Positions 40,881-51,365 of a DNA stretch of 64,000 nt are shown here, one piece after another. Location: the NCBI GenBank assembly GCA_030374765.1, contig JARGXX010000004.1:1488001-1552000 (forward strand). Reading direction: 5' to 3'. The number at the start of each line of letters is the position of its first letter. The stretch's first letter is position 1. Source of the DNA: Agarophyton chilense (lineage: Eukaryota > Rhodophyta > Florideophyceae > Gracilariales > Gracilariaceae). A program made the position numbers and the translations under genes. The notes beneath the pieces are model-generated. The model saw nothing but the letters and a program-made list of their open reading frames with translations. It was not told the origin of the DNA and ran no database searches.

Positions 40881-42357
40881 TTTGCACATGGCAAGAAAAA
40901 ATTTTGACATCGAAGCTATGTTACTGTTGCTTTCTTTTTCATCGATGCTGTCATGGTATAAAACAACATATTTATCTTGAAAATTTCATGTAAGGTATGC
41001 CATATTCCGTTAACGTTTCCTTAGTACATATGTACATAGTTAGGGATTAAGTAAACTTTTTTTGTAACCCTGCCTATGAGAAACGAATCATTGAAGACTT
41101 CTGGTTTATTACTCGAGCAGCACAGTCGTGCCAATTACGTATATATTGAATTTCCCGCATCTCCCCGTGCTGATACAGTGCACACAGCGCATGGCCCTGC
41201 AATTTGCCGGCATGCAAAGGTGAATGACTTTCTTGTTCCAATCCATTGCGTCCCCACCGCAAGTAGGATAAATCATATTCTCCGTGCCTCGAAAGTCCAG
41301 TCAGTTTTATTCAAATCTGTAGAAGCTTTGGTATAACATTAATATTGAGTTGTTCTCTTGGATATCTATTGATCGAGAAAGAGATTATCAATAGGGCATG
41401 TTGAGGATAATGCGAAGTCAACCAGAAGAACAAAACAGGGCAATGTCGTCAACATTTTAGATGACTGTACAGATTGTTCGAGATTTGAAAAGAATAAACG
41501 GTTGAAATTTGAACTGTCCCGTTCCTTTTTATTGCTCTGCAAGGCAAACGAGAGTAGCTTAATAGTATCATGGGACCATTTTGTGCTGCTGCAAATACCA
41601 AAGTGAGCTGTTGTCAAGATTGTAAACTCCCATCATTGGGAAACGACGTAACTATTAACGCAATATGTTTAAGTTTTATCTGCTCGCATATGAATCAAGA
41701 AGCGATTATCAGTACCTATCTCGACCGACTGGACCATGTTTAGATTGAAATGCAAAGATTGCTTAGAAAAGGGATTTCAGAGCTTCAAATCGAAGCAGGT
41801 ACAGTACTCCTTGCCGTAGATTAGAACTTGACCAGTCATGCAGACCGTACGTGAGTTCAGAGTAGCAACTCGGAGTACTCTTGCACGATCTATGTTCTCC
41901 TTCTCTGTTACTTCAGGACAATGCATCCGGAATAGTCAGCAGTTAGACTCTTATCCGCTTGCGTTATTTCGGGGTTTCCACCCGGAGTATTCGCCGAGAA
42001 GATTGATTGTCTGTTGTACAAACAGTTGTTTATTGTGTCTTTTCTTGTGTCTACCCCCATCTCACATCTAGCAAACTACAGACGTCGGATGAATCTATAC
42101 TCAAGTAGCTAGTCTCCAGCAAACAGATTGTTCACAATTCTTGAGAATTGGTTACTGTGACCTGTTGGTCCCGAAAGTCCACACTCTCAAAGTCTATTTC
42201 AAGGAACAATATTGGTCGTATATCTCAGAGACCAGCTTTCTCGATACGATTGATCTTCGTTTTAAGCTTTTGACCAAAACGTTCAATACGGTGTGATGTG
42301 ATTAATTGGCCTCTCTTAGTGGTCACAAATGCGAAGGCAAGTAATGCTGTGATACCA
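40881..42357. other. Intergenic, no recognised gene
   Basis: Short frames on both strands only (longest 86 codons at 41076-41336); none carries a recognisable domain. It probably includes the transposon right end and the 3' flank of the secreted-protein gene. Confidence 0.35.
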
Positions 42358-42942
42358 TTAAGTGGATGTATGCAAACATATTCCGAAGTTGAATGCCACA
42401 CTCAGCAAGTACGTGATCGGACCATCCAGCCACGCATTCAAATATTCTTGTGTGTGTAAGGTTGGCAGATACTGCGGAGTCCAACATTCATGATCACGCA
42501 AAAAGGTGATTCCATCAATAGTCTTATTCATACCGACGATAAACTGATTTTTAGTGAAGCCCTGGGGCCAAGAAAGGATCTTCTGTCTCTCCTGTTCCCG
42601 TGCACAGTATTGCTGAAGAGGACCGCTATCAGCCGGGGCCACAAGCCTCGGAAGTTCCGTTAACATAGGTGCCCATTTGTTTACCTTAAATATGTATGTT
42701 TGGGGGCAGACATATCCAGGGTTGACTCCACCATGGTTGAAATTTTCAAAGAATGGAACGTATTTAATTTCAGTGTCACTGACGGAGGCTGTACCATAAG
42801 CAACAAACCGAGCTGGGTAACATGGCCGGCGCATGGAGTACGATCGACCAACTATGGAGGATGAGTATGGGAGATTCGTTGGACATGTCGAGGCCGTAGC
42901 CGCGGAGACGACAAGGACAAAGCTGAAGATTGTTCTGAACAT
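42358..42942 (-). CDS. Small secreted protein, unknown function
   Basis: 194 residues from the ATG at 42942. I chose this Met over the upstream one at 43086 because it is followed at once by a textbook signal peptide (FRTIFSFVLVVSAATA, cleavage likely after ATAS). The mature part has several cysteines and aromatic residues (RPCYPARFVAYGTASV, FFENFNHGGVNPGYVCPQ, QQYCAREQERQKI, FLRDHECWTPQYLP). I do not recognise a family. The last 20 residues (YLLSVAFNFGICLH onward) are less convincing and could be intron read-through: the minus strand has a GTACTTG donor-like site at about 42411. If real, it enters the secretory pathway and may be a wall or extracellular protein. Confidence 0.5.
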   Translation of the reverse strand: MFRTIFSFVLVVSAATASTCPTNLPYSSSIVGRSYSMRRPCYPARFVAYGTASVSDTEIKYVPFFENFNHGGVNPGYVCPQTYIFKVNKWAPMLTELPRLVAPADSGPLQQYCAREQERQKILSWPQGFTKNQFIVGMNKTIDGITFLRDHECWTPQYLPTLHTQEYLNAWLDGPITYLLSVAFNFGICLHTST

Positions 42943-44340
42943 TATTCTGACTGTTGTTGTGGTTGGTTGGGTTGAATTGCCGATTGCAACTGCCGGCGCA
43001 GCGGAGGGTCTTTTGTAGTGAACGGATCCAAAAGGGTGTAACTTGGATGTGATTGTGAGACCGGAACTAAAGATCACAGTGAGCATGCACTGCAGTGGAA
43101 GATTTGACTTACCCTGCTAAAACTCGCGTAGCCTTCGAGTTTATGATCTTCATATCTTGCTAGCATTGGCGTGCATTGTTTCGTACAGTATCATGTTGTC
43201 AGCACTTTTCACGTTAAATGCGTTTGTCGTGCTTTGTTTCCAAAAAAAAATCAAAAACAAAGACATCGCTCACATCCTGCTGTGAGCAAAAAGCCAATCT
43301 CATGACAAGGATTTGTTACACCACGCGTACTTATAAGCACCCTAAATGCATCCCATTCTCCACGCGACGAAATCATTGGCAGCGATGATGTAAACATGCA
43401 ACGTGTAGGGTTCTGATCTGACGTATTCCAATTTTCAACACCTTGTTGCCTCCGCACATGCGCCACCAATAACATTGATATAGTTCACGAGAACTGAGCC
43501 TGAATTAACCAAGTGCAAGTCATTGCTGTCATCCCTTCCTGGTTCTTGATGGTGCTCATCGGGAATAACTAAGGGAGGATGAAGACTTCTTTCTTCAGCC
43601 GATGACGATACAGCAACCCTTTCACGTAACTAGTGCCTCCGAGAGCTTTGTCATTAACCCTTCTCACATTTCTCTCGAATTTGCTGACAAACGCATTTGG
43701 GTGTTTTTTTCCAGATCGGCTATTTGTCTAGTCTAGTGGAGGCTCGTTAAAAAGCGAATTTTCCATCATTGCGCTGTTCCCAAAATGGAGTTCAGAGCTG
43801 TGCTACTTCTGTGGTGTACAGTTCACACGCTCTATCCTAATGCTTCTGGGGGAGGACTGTACTGATGCCATTGTCTGTGAAAGATTTATCTGTACAAAAC
43901 ATACAAATTGAACATCTAGGCCTTTGATGATAAGTGTGCAATCTGTATAGAATTGACGGCCTGTTTTTCAATGGATGGTGTGTACTGCTATCGTCAATAC
44001 AGGAGATGGCTGGCTATTCATCATGAAAGACCAAAACTAGTGTTTTGATGCAATATTGCAGTTTTCCACACTCTTGATGTAACAAAGTTAGATAGATATA
44101 GTACCTTTTGCTATACAGATATTCTTTAACTAATAACTACTTTGCGCACGGCGCAGCACGGCGTCGCTTCGCTAGCCACGACGCCATACGGCGTGGCTCG
44201 ATAAAGCCATGACACTCTGGGCGCTCGGCTGGAGCCATACGCTCTAGCCATAGTCGCACTACAGCCGTTCGGGCTTGGAAGAACTATAATGGCAGAGCCG
44301 ATCGCTTCTTCCTAGCTGGAGAAGGACGGCTACTCTCTTT
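42943..44340. other. Intergenic with hairpin cluster near its right end
   Basis: Upstream flank of the secreted-protein gene, then AT-rich sequence with frames of at most 74 codons. At 44150-44330 lies a GC-rich cluster of short palindromes, e.g. AGCCACG (44174-44180) with CGTGGCT (44192-44198). Confidence 0.4.
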
Positions 44341-44359
44341 CCTACCCTTTTGTGTTACA

Positions 44360-44375
44360 TTTGGTAGCATCAAAG
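44360..44375 (+). promoter_or_regulatory. Putative LTR end and primer-binding site
   Basis: GTGTTACA followed by TTTGGTAGCATCAAAG. The LTR end TTACA then T(T)TGG is how elements 1-2 begin their PBS, and TGGTAGCATC resembles the PBS of the 3.4-8.3 kb chromovirus. It lies 41 bases before the gag-like frame. Confidence 0.38.
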
Positions 44376-44416
44376 TTTCTTTCCAGGACGCTAAAAAAAA
44401 CCCTTAACTAATCAAT

Positions 44417-44764
44417 ATGGTACTCGACCGAGGTTTTCCCAGCTACTTCGCTTCTTCGGCGCCGAGCGGCATTCCCAGGCCCACCAGCACCACGCCACCC
44501 GACGGCGCTACCGTCCCAACCCTTCCTTCCATTCCCAGGCGCATTCACGCCGTTACCTGCAACCGGGCCCCGCGCCGCCCCCACACACCCCCATCATCAC
44601 ATCTGGAACCCATCGACCAGCGCAACCCACAGTCATCCTCCGACTCGCTGCTCTGCTCATTGCAAAACCAACAATTCCCAATCGAGGCGCTCACAGCGCA
44701 GCTCCGGGCACGTGATGAAGTTCTTACCACCTTAATTAAACTCTGGAAGAACGCTTCATCGTAA
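44417..44764 (+). pseudogene. Gag-like N-terminal stub of an LTR element
   Basis: 115-codon frame, GC-rich and unlike its AT-rich surroundings. Pro/Ser/Thr/Arg-rich N-terminus (SGIPRPTSTTPPDGA) then a helical end (NQQFPIEALTAQLRARDEVL, TTLIKLWKN). A low-complexity leader plus a helix, immediately after an LTR/PBS-like junction, fits a gag start. No capsid or pol follows, so it is a truncated insertion. Low-certainty call. Confidence 0.35.
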
Positions 44765-45312
44765 TTGAACGTCCCTCCCCCAACACGCAGGAGCCAGGCA
44801 GAGAGTCTCACACCATGGCTGTTCCTTCAGACCTCGAGGTCCCCCAACACGTACACCACGTCACTAACAGGTAATGCACGTGTTACCCGCTACAGGTAGT
44901 AGTAGACCTAAATTAAAACTGCTCGAAAGGGTTTTGGAAATAAGTTAGTTACAGAATAAAAGGTTTGTTTTGTTTACCTTCACTTCTCCAGCCTCAGGGC
45001 AAAAGCTTTCAAAACTGTTTGTCTTTGAAATGCGACCGAGTACATATTCGGGAGCGACATCTTCTAGCTGAAACTGAAGTTTATGGGTTGAAGAAAACGA
45101 ATGTCTGCGACCAAAAGGAGGAGATAACGGGCACTTAAAACTTGATAAGTCACTCAGAAGCCGAGTGTGGCTAGTTTGTTGGAAATTTACTCTGTTTCGG
45201 TATTGTAGTGTAGTGTCACGAAGTGGCGTGATTTAGGGGCGTCAATTGTATATACAGGATTGGGGAAGACATAACACCATATGGCTAAATCAAAAAGAGG
45301 GTGAAAGGCTGC
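44765..45312. other. Intergenic, 3' flank of the LURP-like gene
   Basis: No coding frame of note. The GC-rich stretch to about 44880 belongs with the gag-like stub, then AT-rich sequence. Confidence 0.35.
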
Positions 45313-45882
45313 TTAAACCAGCGAGACCTCGTTGACAGTGGTAATCAGCAGCAAGAACACAGCTGCGTTCAAACCAGCATCCAATTTGACCGAACATGTA
45401 GAAGGCTGATCAGATCGAACGACACGTTGTACGCTAGCGAGAGTCCTTCCGCCCACATTCTCAGTGAGTTCGTAATCCAAAGCGCCACATATTTGAGAAT
45501 AGGGTTCTCCATCGCACGCCTCGCCACAAAACACATCGATAATCGAAAAGAATTGGCCCTTCTGCTGAGTTGTAAACAGAACGACATCGGAGTTGGAGTC
45601 TCTTATGCGCACCTCCTTGGTATGTCGATCACGGGTCGCATAGTACATGGGCTTATTTAGAGCATTGAGGAGTCTGAATCCGCTGGAAGCACGCACTATT
45701 TTGTACAGAAGCTGGTCGGTAACGGCGCAATGCACGAGGAAAACCGAACGGGAATGTAGACGTTTGGCAGGTAGAATCTTGAAGCGGGTGACGCGGTTGC
45801 TGATTAGCGGCTGCGGGAGAACCTTAGGCAAACGATCGTTGAGTGAGATGAAGGCAAAGCGAAGCTGACGAGCGAACACCAT
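45313..45882 (-). CDS. LURP-one-related / Tubby-C-like protein
   Basis: 189 codons from ATG at 45882 to a stop at 45313. The protein alternates beta strands in the pattern of the LOR/phospholipid-scramblase-like fold: FRLLNALNKPMYYATRDRHT, VRIRDSNSDVVLFTTQQKG, FSIIDVFCGEACDGEPYSQI, then TCSVKLDAGLNAAVFLLLIT, TVNEVSL. The end matches the family's V--GVDAAL-L-I--AIDE strand-turn-helix, in which the last helix is buried in the barrel. Length is close to the usual 190-210. Biochemical role is unknown for most LOR proteins (lipid or membrane association is suggested for relatives). The frame is intact and single-exon; the GC-rich DNA upstream (45.9-46.5 kb) may be its promoter. Family call from pattern only. 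Confidence 0.55.
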   Translation of the reverse strand: MVFARQLRFAFISLNDRLPKVLPQPLISNRVTRFKILPAKRLHSRSVFLVHCAVTDQLLYKIVRASSGFRLLNALNKPMYYATRDRHTKEVRIRDSNSDVVLFTTQQKGQFFSIIDVFCGEACDGEPYSQICGALDYELTENVGGRTLASVQRVVRSDQPSTCSVKLDAGLNAAVFLLLITTVNEVSLV

Positions 45883-48658
45883 GGATCAGAGAGGGAGAAA
45901 AGATGGGAGCGAGAGGAAACGGATGAAACAGAGAGGGTCGGACAGACGAAAGCGACCGGGGAGTCGCCGGCGGAAGCCAACAGGTTGTGGGGTGGGTTGA
46001 AGCGCCAGCGGCGTGCGGCCATGCGTGACGTGGCGAGCAACAAATGACGTTGGCTGCGCGAGTGCCGTTGCAGAGCGCGCGTATTACATTCGGACACGCA
46101 GGCCACGTGTTTCGGAAGAACGTGCGCTGGCCCTCACGTGATGGCATGCGCCCGCCAGCACGGATCGCGTTTGGGTGGTGAACGTGCGATGTTGTGTGAC
46201 GCGCTTGCGTGGATTGTTCTTGGATCTGATTTGAGGAGAGTCTTTTCCAAAGGTCGTGATTTTTGGGTCGGAACGGTGTGTTTCAGAGGTCTGTAACAGA
46301 CGTTCTGTTGCTCATCTGCTTCCCTTGCTGCACCCTTCGTGCCAAAGCACTGTCGGGATGGCGGGGGCGGCCCTTTTCGGGAGACCCGTTTCAAAGTGCC
46401 CTCACTTCTGCCCTCGGCCTTGGGGCAGCACTGCTCGCTCGCTACACTACACAGTATGAGGTGCTTTGATCGCATTGTGAAATATAATTGGTGCACACAT
46501 ACAAAGAAAGAAAATAGAATTCTAAACCCATCAAAAAATTTTAACTTTTTGGTCTTTAAAGGAAACGTTTTACTCTATAATCCTGAGCGCATGGTCATGT
46601 CACTGACATGAAAACCGAAACTGAAAAGCTTTCAATTCGAGTAAGATAAAGAGACAGGACACCAATACACGTTGCGATCCATGCACGCGAGACTCATCGA
46701 TTGAGTTTTCTGCTCAAATTCTTGTACTAAGGGTACTTCTACTAAATACCTTGTCAGAACTCAACTACTCAACCCGAAATAGCTATTTTCGGGCCCCGTT
46801 CTTCGAGGCACAACTCTTTCCACGGCCGTTGAGCTATTTTACGATACGTCACGATTCTCTATTTCATTATTTGTTCTCTCTTTCTTTTTAAAGACTTCGA
46901 AATAGAATATAGCTCTGCGTACAACCGATGTGAGAGACAAAAGAAAGCACAATGTTACCATCAAAGCTCAAAAAGACTTTGCATCAGCCGAGAGTAGCAG
47001 TTGGAATAAAATAAGAACAAACCAATGAATATAGTACGTATTTTCTCTTGCTCCGTGGAAACGTCACATCCATAAGAATAGGAAAAAGAAACAACGCTAG
47101 TGGATACAATCAAACAGCACACAAATAGTAGGTATGCTCTTAACTACAAAAACCTAAAATAAGGCAAAGTTTGATGGAGAAAGAAACACAGAGTTTGCTA
47201 AGAGATGATTTGATTGCTACAACATAGAAATGTGGTGCTTTTTTAAGAGAGCTGCCTTGACAAAAGGTGGTCGGAGCCGACCGCGACCTGCCTAATAAAA
47301 AAACCTAGACGTAGGCTGGTGCGAAAATCTGTATGGCTTATAGTCTGGAACCGGCCAGCTTGTTTCTAACTGTGCATGTTTCTAGACGTAAAACGCATTT
47401 AAGCTCTGTTATATATTTTTGGTTCTAAACACATTTTATTCTACAGTGATACGTCCAAAAAATAGCTTAATGACGATATGAGTAGATTGCAACTTTACAG
47501 ACCAAGATTGCTTGCTCTAATATACTATTAGCGGTACAAGCTCTACTCGTGTGTTAAAAAAAGAGTTTAAAAAAATATGAATCTGACAAAAACTGCACCA
47601 AAAAAACTTTCATGTACTTTATAGAGCACTTTTCACACCAAATAAAACCAAACATTCAACGACACTGTTTCAAAAGTATGTTTTTTATAAAATCAAAAGC
47701 TCAACTATGACTCATGACCCGCCTCTACTACGCTCTTTACAGCTTCCTTTTTTGCAATTAGTAGGTCATGATATGATTATACTTGATATACCAGAAAACT
47801 AAAGCGAGGCCCGACACCATTAAAAAAGCTTTACAAAAATGCCTACCTAAAAAAGCGTTAAAAAAGGCAGTTTTATTTTCCCACTTTCAGTCGATAAGCG
47901 TGAACTAAAGCGTAAGCTGTGTAGTGGCTTTTCTTATTACATCACAACCGTCACAAAACTGAGTTATTCTCTAAAAAAATATACGGTATCTCTTTAATGT
48001 GCAATAGACGGTCAAGATTTGTTTACGTACACTAAAAACTGAAGGATTCATTTTTAAACAACACCACAAGATACATTGTATGGATTAGTGTTCTAAACAC
48101 CCGCACTAGAAAACCAAGCGGAATAAAGCTATCTTTTCTTCTACAAAAGTCGTTTTTGATCTTCACGGTTGCTATAGATTTTATTTGCATGATCTACGAA
48201 AACGGAGGAAGTAGGTTTTGAAAAGGAATTTGAAAGGGACATCGGTAATGATTTAAGCTAGAAGTTTTACACAATGAGCAACGAAAATCGCTTTTATTCA
48301 AAGTACGTTGGGGTATGAAAAGGTTTTTTAGGTTTTGAAAATAAATCTGAAACGTTTTGTATGCCGTGTGGACGAATGGTAATTCATCTTTCAGAAGGAT
48401 AATGCACATGTGCATAACTATAATTTTTAAAAAAAGTGAGTTAATACTTTCAACATGTCGGTGATGGAAAGGCTGATGCTCTTTTTTGACATCAGTTTTA
48501 TTGTAAACATTTGAAGAATGTTGGTTCGAATGGTTCATGTACAAGAAAGGTTTGATACAGTTTTTGATTTGAAAATTTGTATCAAAGATTGCTGGGAAAA
48601 TGTGCAATACACGATTTCCACCTGGCACAATGCCGCCGGCGCTGCATACTAAACCTCA
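45883..48658. other. Intergenic, GC-rich then AT-rich
   Basis: 45.9-46.5 kb is GC-rich and gives overlapping frames of 60-120 codons on both strands, all Arg/Pro/Ser-rich and mutually contradictory, so more likely a promoter-type region than genes. 46.6-48.6 kb is AT-rich with no supportable gene; a 144-codon minus frame at 48194-48628 has no domain. Confidence 0.4.
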
Positions 48659-48700
48659 CCCTTGCTCCACCTCGAGACTCTGAGAACAGAGGAGCAAGGG
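48659..48700. other. 10-bp perfect hairpin
   Basis: CCCTTGCTCC at 48659-48668 pairs exactly with GGAGCAAGGG at 48691-48700, with a 22-base loop, and is followed by GGGGACATTTTGTG. It sits within short, unrecognised frames (48577-48865). It could be a transposon end or an RNA stem. Confidence 0.4.
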
Positions 48701-50171
48701 GGGACATTTTGTGCCCGTTCCATCTTCCTCGGTTCCATCGCGCGTTACAAGCGCATACTAGACATTAGACCGATAGCCCTCTCGCTCTGCGTACGATTGC
48801 TTCCCATAGAAAATATTGACAGTAATGCTATCAATGCGTTAACAAAATCAGTCAAAGCGCTGTAAAAGTGTGACGCAGGCTAAAGGAGCTAAAAAAAACT
48901 ACTGAACTTGCGTTACTGTAAATATGATGCAGAAAAGATTATGTGTTTGAAACAGTATTTTTACATCAAAATTTTGCCTTTACTGTAGCAAAGACGTCAA
49001 TTTTTGAGAATTATGGTCGAGGGATATGTGACTTACAAGCTCACATTTATCAAGCCTAGATTTACAGATTAATTTCAAGTAAATTTATGAGCTCAATGTG
49101 ACAAAACATTTGAAGCGCACGCGTTCCAAATTATGTAAAACCTCACCAGGTGTGTTTGAGATGGTGAAGTGTTCTGCACTTCAGGGGTCGCGAACTTTAG
49201 TTCTGCTCTTCAAGGTCAGTGTGGGCTAGTAGCGAACACGAATAGCGTTCCAATAAATCTTTTCTGGCATTGAACAGCCTTTTGGTCGGAAAGATGGGCG
49301 GATCGAGATACGGAAGAACCACGTGGACACCCCGAATTATATGTTGAATGATTATCTTTTACGAAAAGGAATTGCGTGCGGTTGTGCTCATGGTTCCAAG
49401 CTGCGGGCATAGTTAATCCTCAACAAATAACCTCGTTTGGTTTTTTCATGGATCGGCACTCAAATACGTTTTACTCACTTTTCTACTGTAGTCTTGCAAT
49501 TTCGACGTTTGCTCCAGCCTCACATCACTTAAAGCACGAGAAGCTGTGTCCCTGACAGGTTGGTCAGTGGGGGATACGGGATCGACAGGTGGGGAACAAC
49601 CCACCAGATTCTCTTTGATAAATTGCTTCTTTATTACACAGCCAGTTCTGGACTATTGGAGCTCTGTGGTCCAGATTGATTTTAAGCAACTACACATATA
49701 CTACTGCAAGCCCTATCTTGGTGTCATAGAGTTGCCCGAGATTGTCGTGGATGCTGTGCTCTTCGGCAAGTCCAGTCTTTGCAAAAGATACATATTTTTT
49801 CTCATTTAAACTATATTACATTCTTCTCACATTCTGTCTGAACCATTATCTCATTCCAAATGAAATCCTGTTATCTGTAAGAAGTCTTGAACACTTCCGC
49901 TGTGGTTCAGATAAATTGGAAATGCTGAGAAAGAGAGAAATCATATTCTGTTGTTCCCTTTAATCCTTGTGAAATGTGTGAACTCAAATCACAAATTTCG
50001 ATGCGTCCTCAACTTGAAATGGTCATCGTAATTTCACCATATAAACTAACTCAAAGAACCTCTATTGCTGTCCTCATCCGCCCACATGCACTGCAATTCT
50101 CTCTCCTGTGCTCAAGAAACAAAAAGTGACCGTCGTACCTCACAACAACCCTTCACTTTCAACTTTGCGCG
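48701..50171. other. Intergenic, 5' flank of the protease gene
   Basis: Small frames (up to 87 codons, 49546-49809) without recognisable domains. The last roughly 200 bases presumably hold the promoter and 5' leader of the subtilisin-like gene. Confidence 0.35.
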
Positions 50172-51365
50172 ATGTCATTCAAACAACATCAGTTGGCCTT
50201 TCTGTCGATTCTTCTGGCGATCACCAGTACAGCCTTGGGACAGGCTATTCGCGGTGCCTTCATCGCTGAGGTTGAGGGTCGGTGCACAGGTCCTTGTCGC
50301 CAATTTATCAGGAGTGCGCTTGAGTCCGACCCAGCCACAGCTGGATGCCGTGCCACAAGGGCTTCGGTAATTGGTGATCTCTCGTTTGTGGACGTGAACT
50401 GCCCCCCTTCCTCGTCTCCATCGGAAGCAGATTTGAGCAGCTCTCTCTTATCAGGGACAAGCGCAAGTCCCGTAAACATTTTATTGGTCAAACAGGACTT
50501 GGTAGTGTCCACGGCAGCAGCATCTACCTCTTTATGGGGCGTAGACGAGGCTGATGGCGGTGTTGTTGAGCAGAACGGTAATCCAGTCAGAGACGGCCTT
50601 CGCACATGCAGCATGTCTAGCAATAACGGTGGTGGAGTAAACGTTTGGATTCTGGATACAGGATGTACTCCAACCACTGGTGGGTTCTGTCAAGGGTACC
50701 ACGGTGGATCAAACGTATGCCAAGATAACCAAGGACACGGAACGCATGTCGCGGGAACAGTGAATCACCCCACTTTCGGCGTGGCCCCATCTGCAGTTCG
50801 TAGCTGTGTCAAAGTACTGAGTGACAGTGGATCAGGGTCGTACTCGGATGTTATTCGAGGAATTGAATTTGCCGCAAACAATAGAGGAGTCTATCCTAAT
50901 GGAGATGTTATCAATTTGTCGCTTGCTGGACCCAGATACGAACCTGTGAATGATGCGGTTGTAGCAGCAAGGCCATTGGGAATCTATTTCGCGATTGCCG
51001 CTGGAAACGACGCTCGAAATGCCTGTGACTTTTCCCCGGCATCAGCACCCGGTGGTGGATTTGCATTCACGGTTCAGGCGCACGACGTACAATTGAACGC
51101 CGCAAGCTTCACAAACTTCGCGACGCAAGGTTCGGTGTGCACGGACTTGTCTGCCCCGGGAGTTTCTATCTTATCAGAAGGACTAAGCGGTTCTTCCAGA
51201 ACTCGAGACGGTACCTCTATGGCCGCTCCACATGTGGCTGGAGCTTGTGCTATCTTGCTCTCTGACGGCTTGACCCCCACCCGGGCGCGTTTGACGGCCA
51301 ACAGTGAGCGTATATCCATTAACGGGGCTCTTAATCGTGATACTCTTGGTCTTGCATGCGTGTAA
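50172..51365 (+). CDS. Secreted subtilisin-like serine protease (S8, proteinase K type)
   Basis: 397 residues, intact and intronless. Signal peptide at residues 1-23 (LAFLSILLAITSTALG), an inhibitor-like prodomain (about 24-120) containing a Cys-bearing CTGPCRQFI segment, then the S8 catalytic domain. The triad is complete: Asp162 in VWILDTGC, His192 in GHGTHVAGT, Ser349 in GTSMAAPHVAGA, with the oxyanion Asn279 in AIAAGNDARN. Cys residues at DTGC, FCQG, NVCQ and RSCVKV are arranged as in the proteinase K group. The C-terminus ends shortly after the catalytic helix, with no extra domain. It hydrolyses peptide bonds in secreted or extracellular proteins and would be activated by removal of the prodomain. 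ATG at 50172 is the only sensible start; the signal peptide follows directly. Base composition is more GC-rich than its flanks, as expected for a maintained gene. Confidence 0.9.
   Translation: MSFKQHQLAFLSILLAITSTALGQAIRGAFIAEVEGRCTGPCRQFIRSALESDPATAGCRATRASVIGDLSFVDVNCPPSSSPSEADLSSSLLSGTSASPVNILLVKQDLVVSTAAASTSLWGVDEADGGVVEQNGNPVRDGLRTCSMSSNNGGGVNVWILDTGCTPTTGGFCQGYHGGSNVCQDNQGHGTHVAGTVNHPTFGVAPSAVRSCVKVLSDSGSGSYSDVIRGIEFAANNRGVYPNGDVINLSLAGPRYEPVNDAVVAARPLGIYFAIAAGNDARNACDFSPASAPGGGFAFTVQAHDVQLNAASFTNFATQGSVCTDLSAPGVSILSEGLSGSSRTRDGTSMAAPHVAGACAILLSDGLTPTRARLTANSERISINGALNRDTLGLACV

Noticed and set aside
45804-46496. Overlapping Arg/Pro/Ser-rich ORFs upstream of the LURP-like gene
   Set aside because: Several mutually exclusive frames on both strands with no motif; better explained as a GC-rich promoter region.
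48194-48628. 144-codon minus ORF as host gene
   Set aside because: AT-rich, composition like the surrounding noncoding DNA, no domain, no convincing start.
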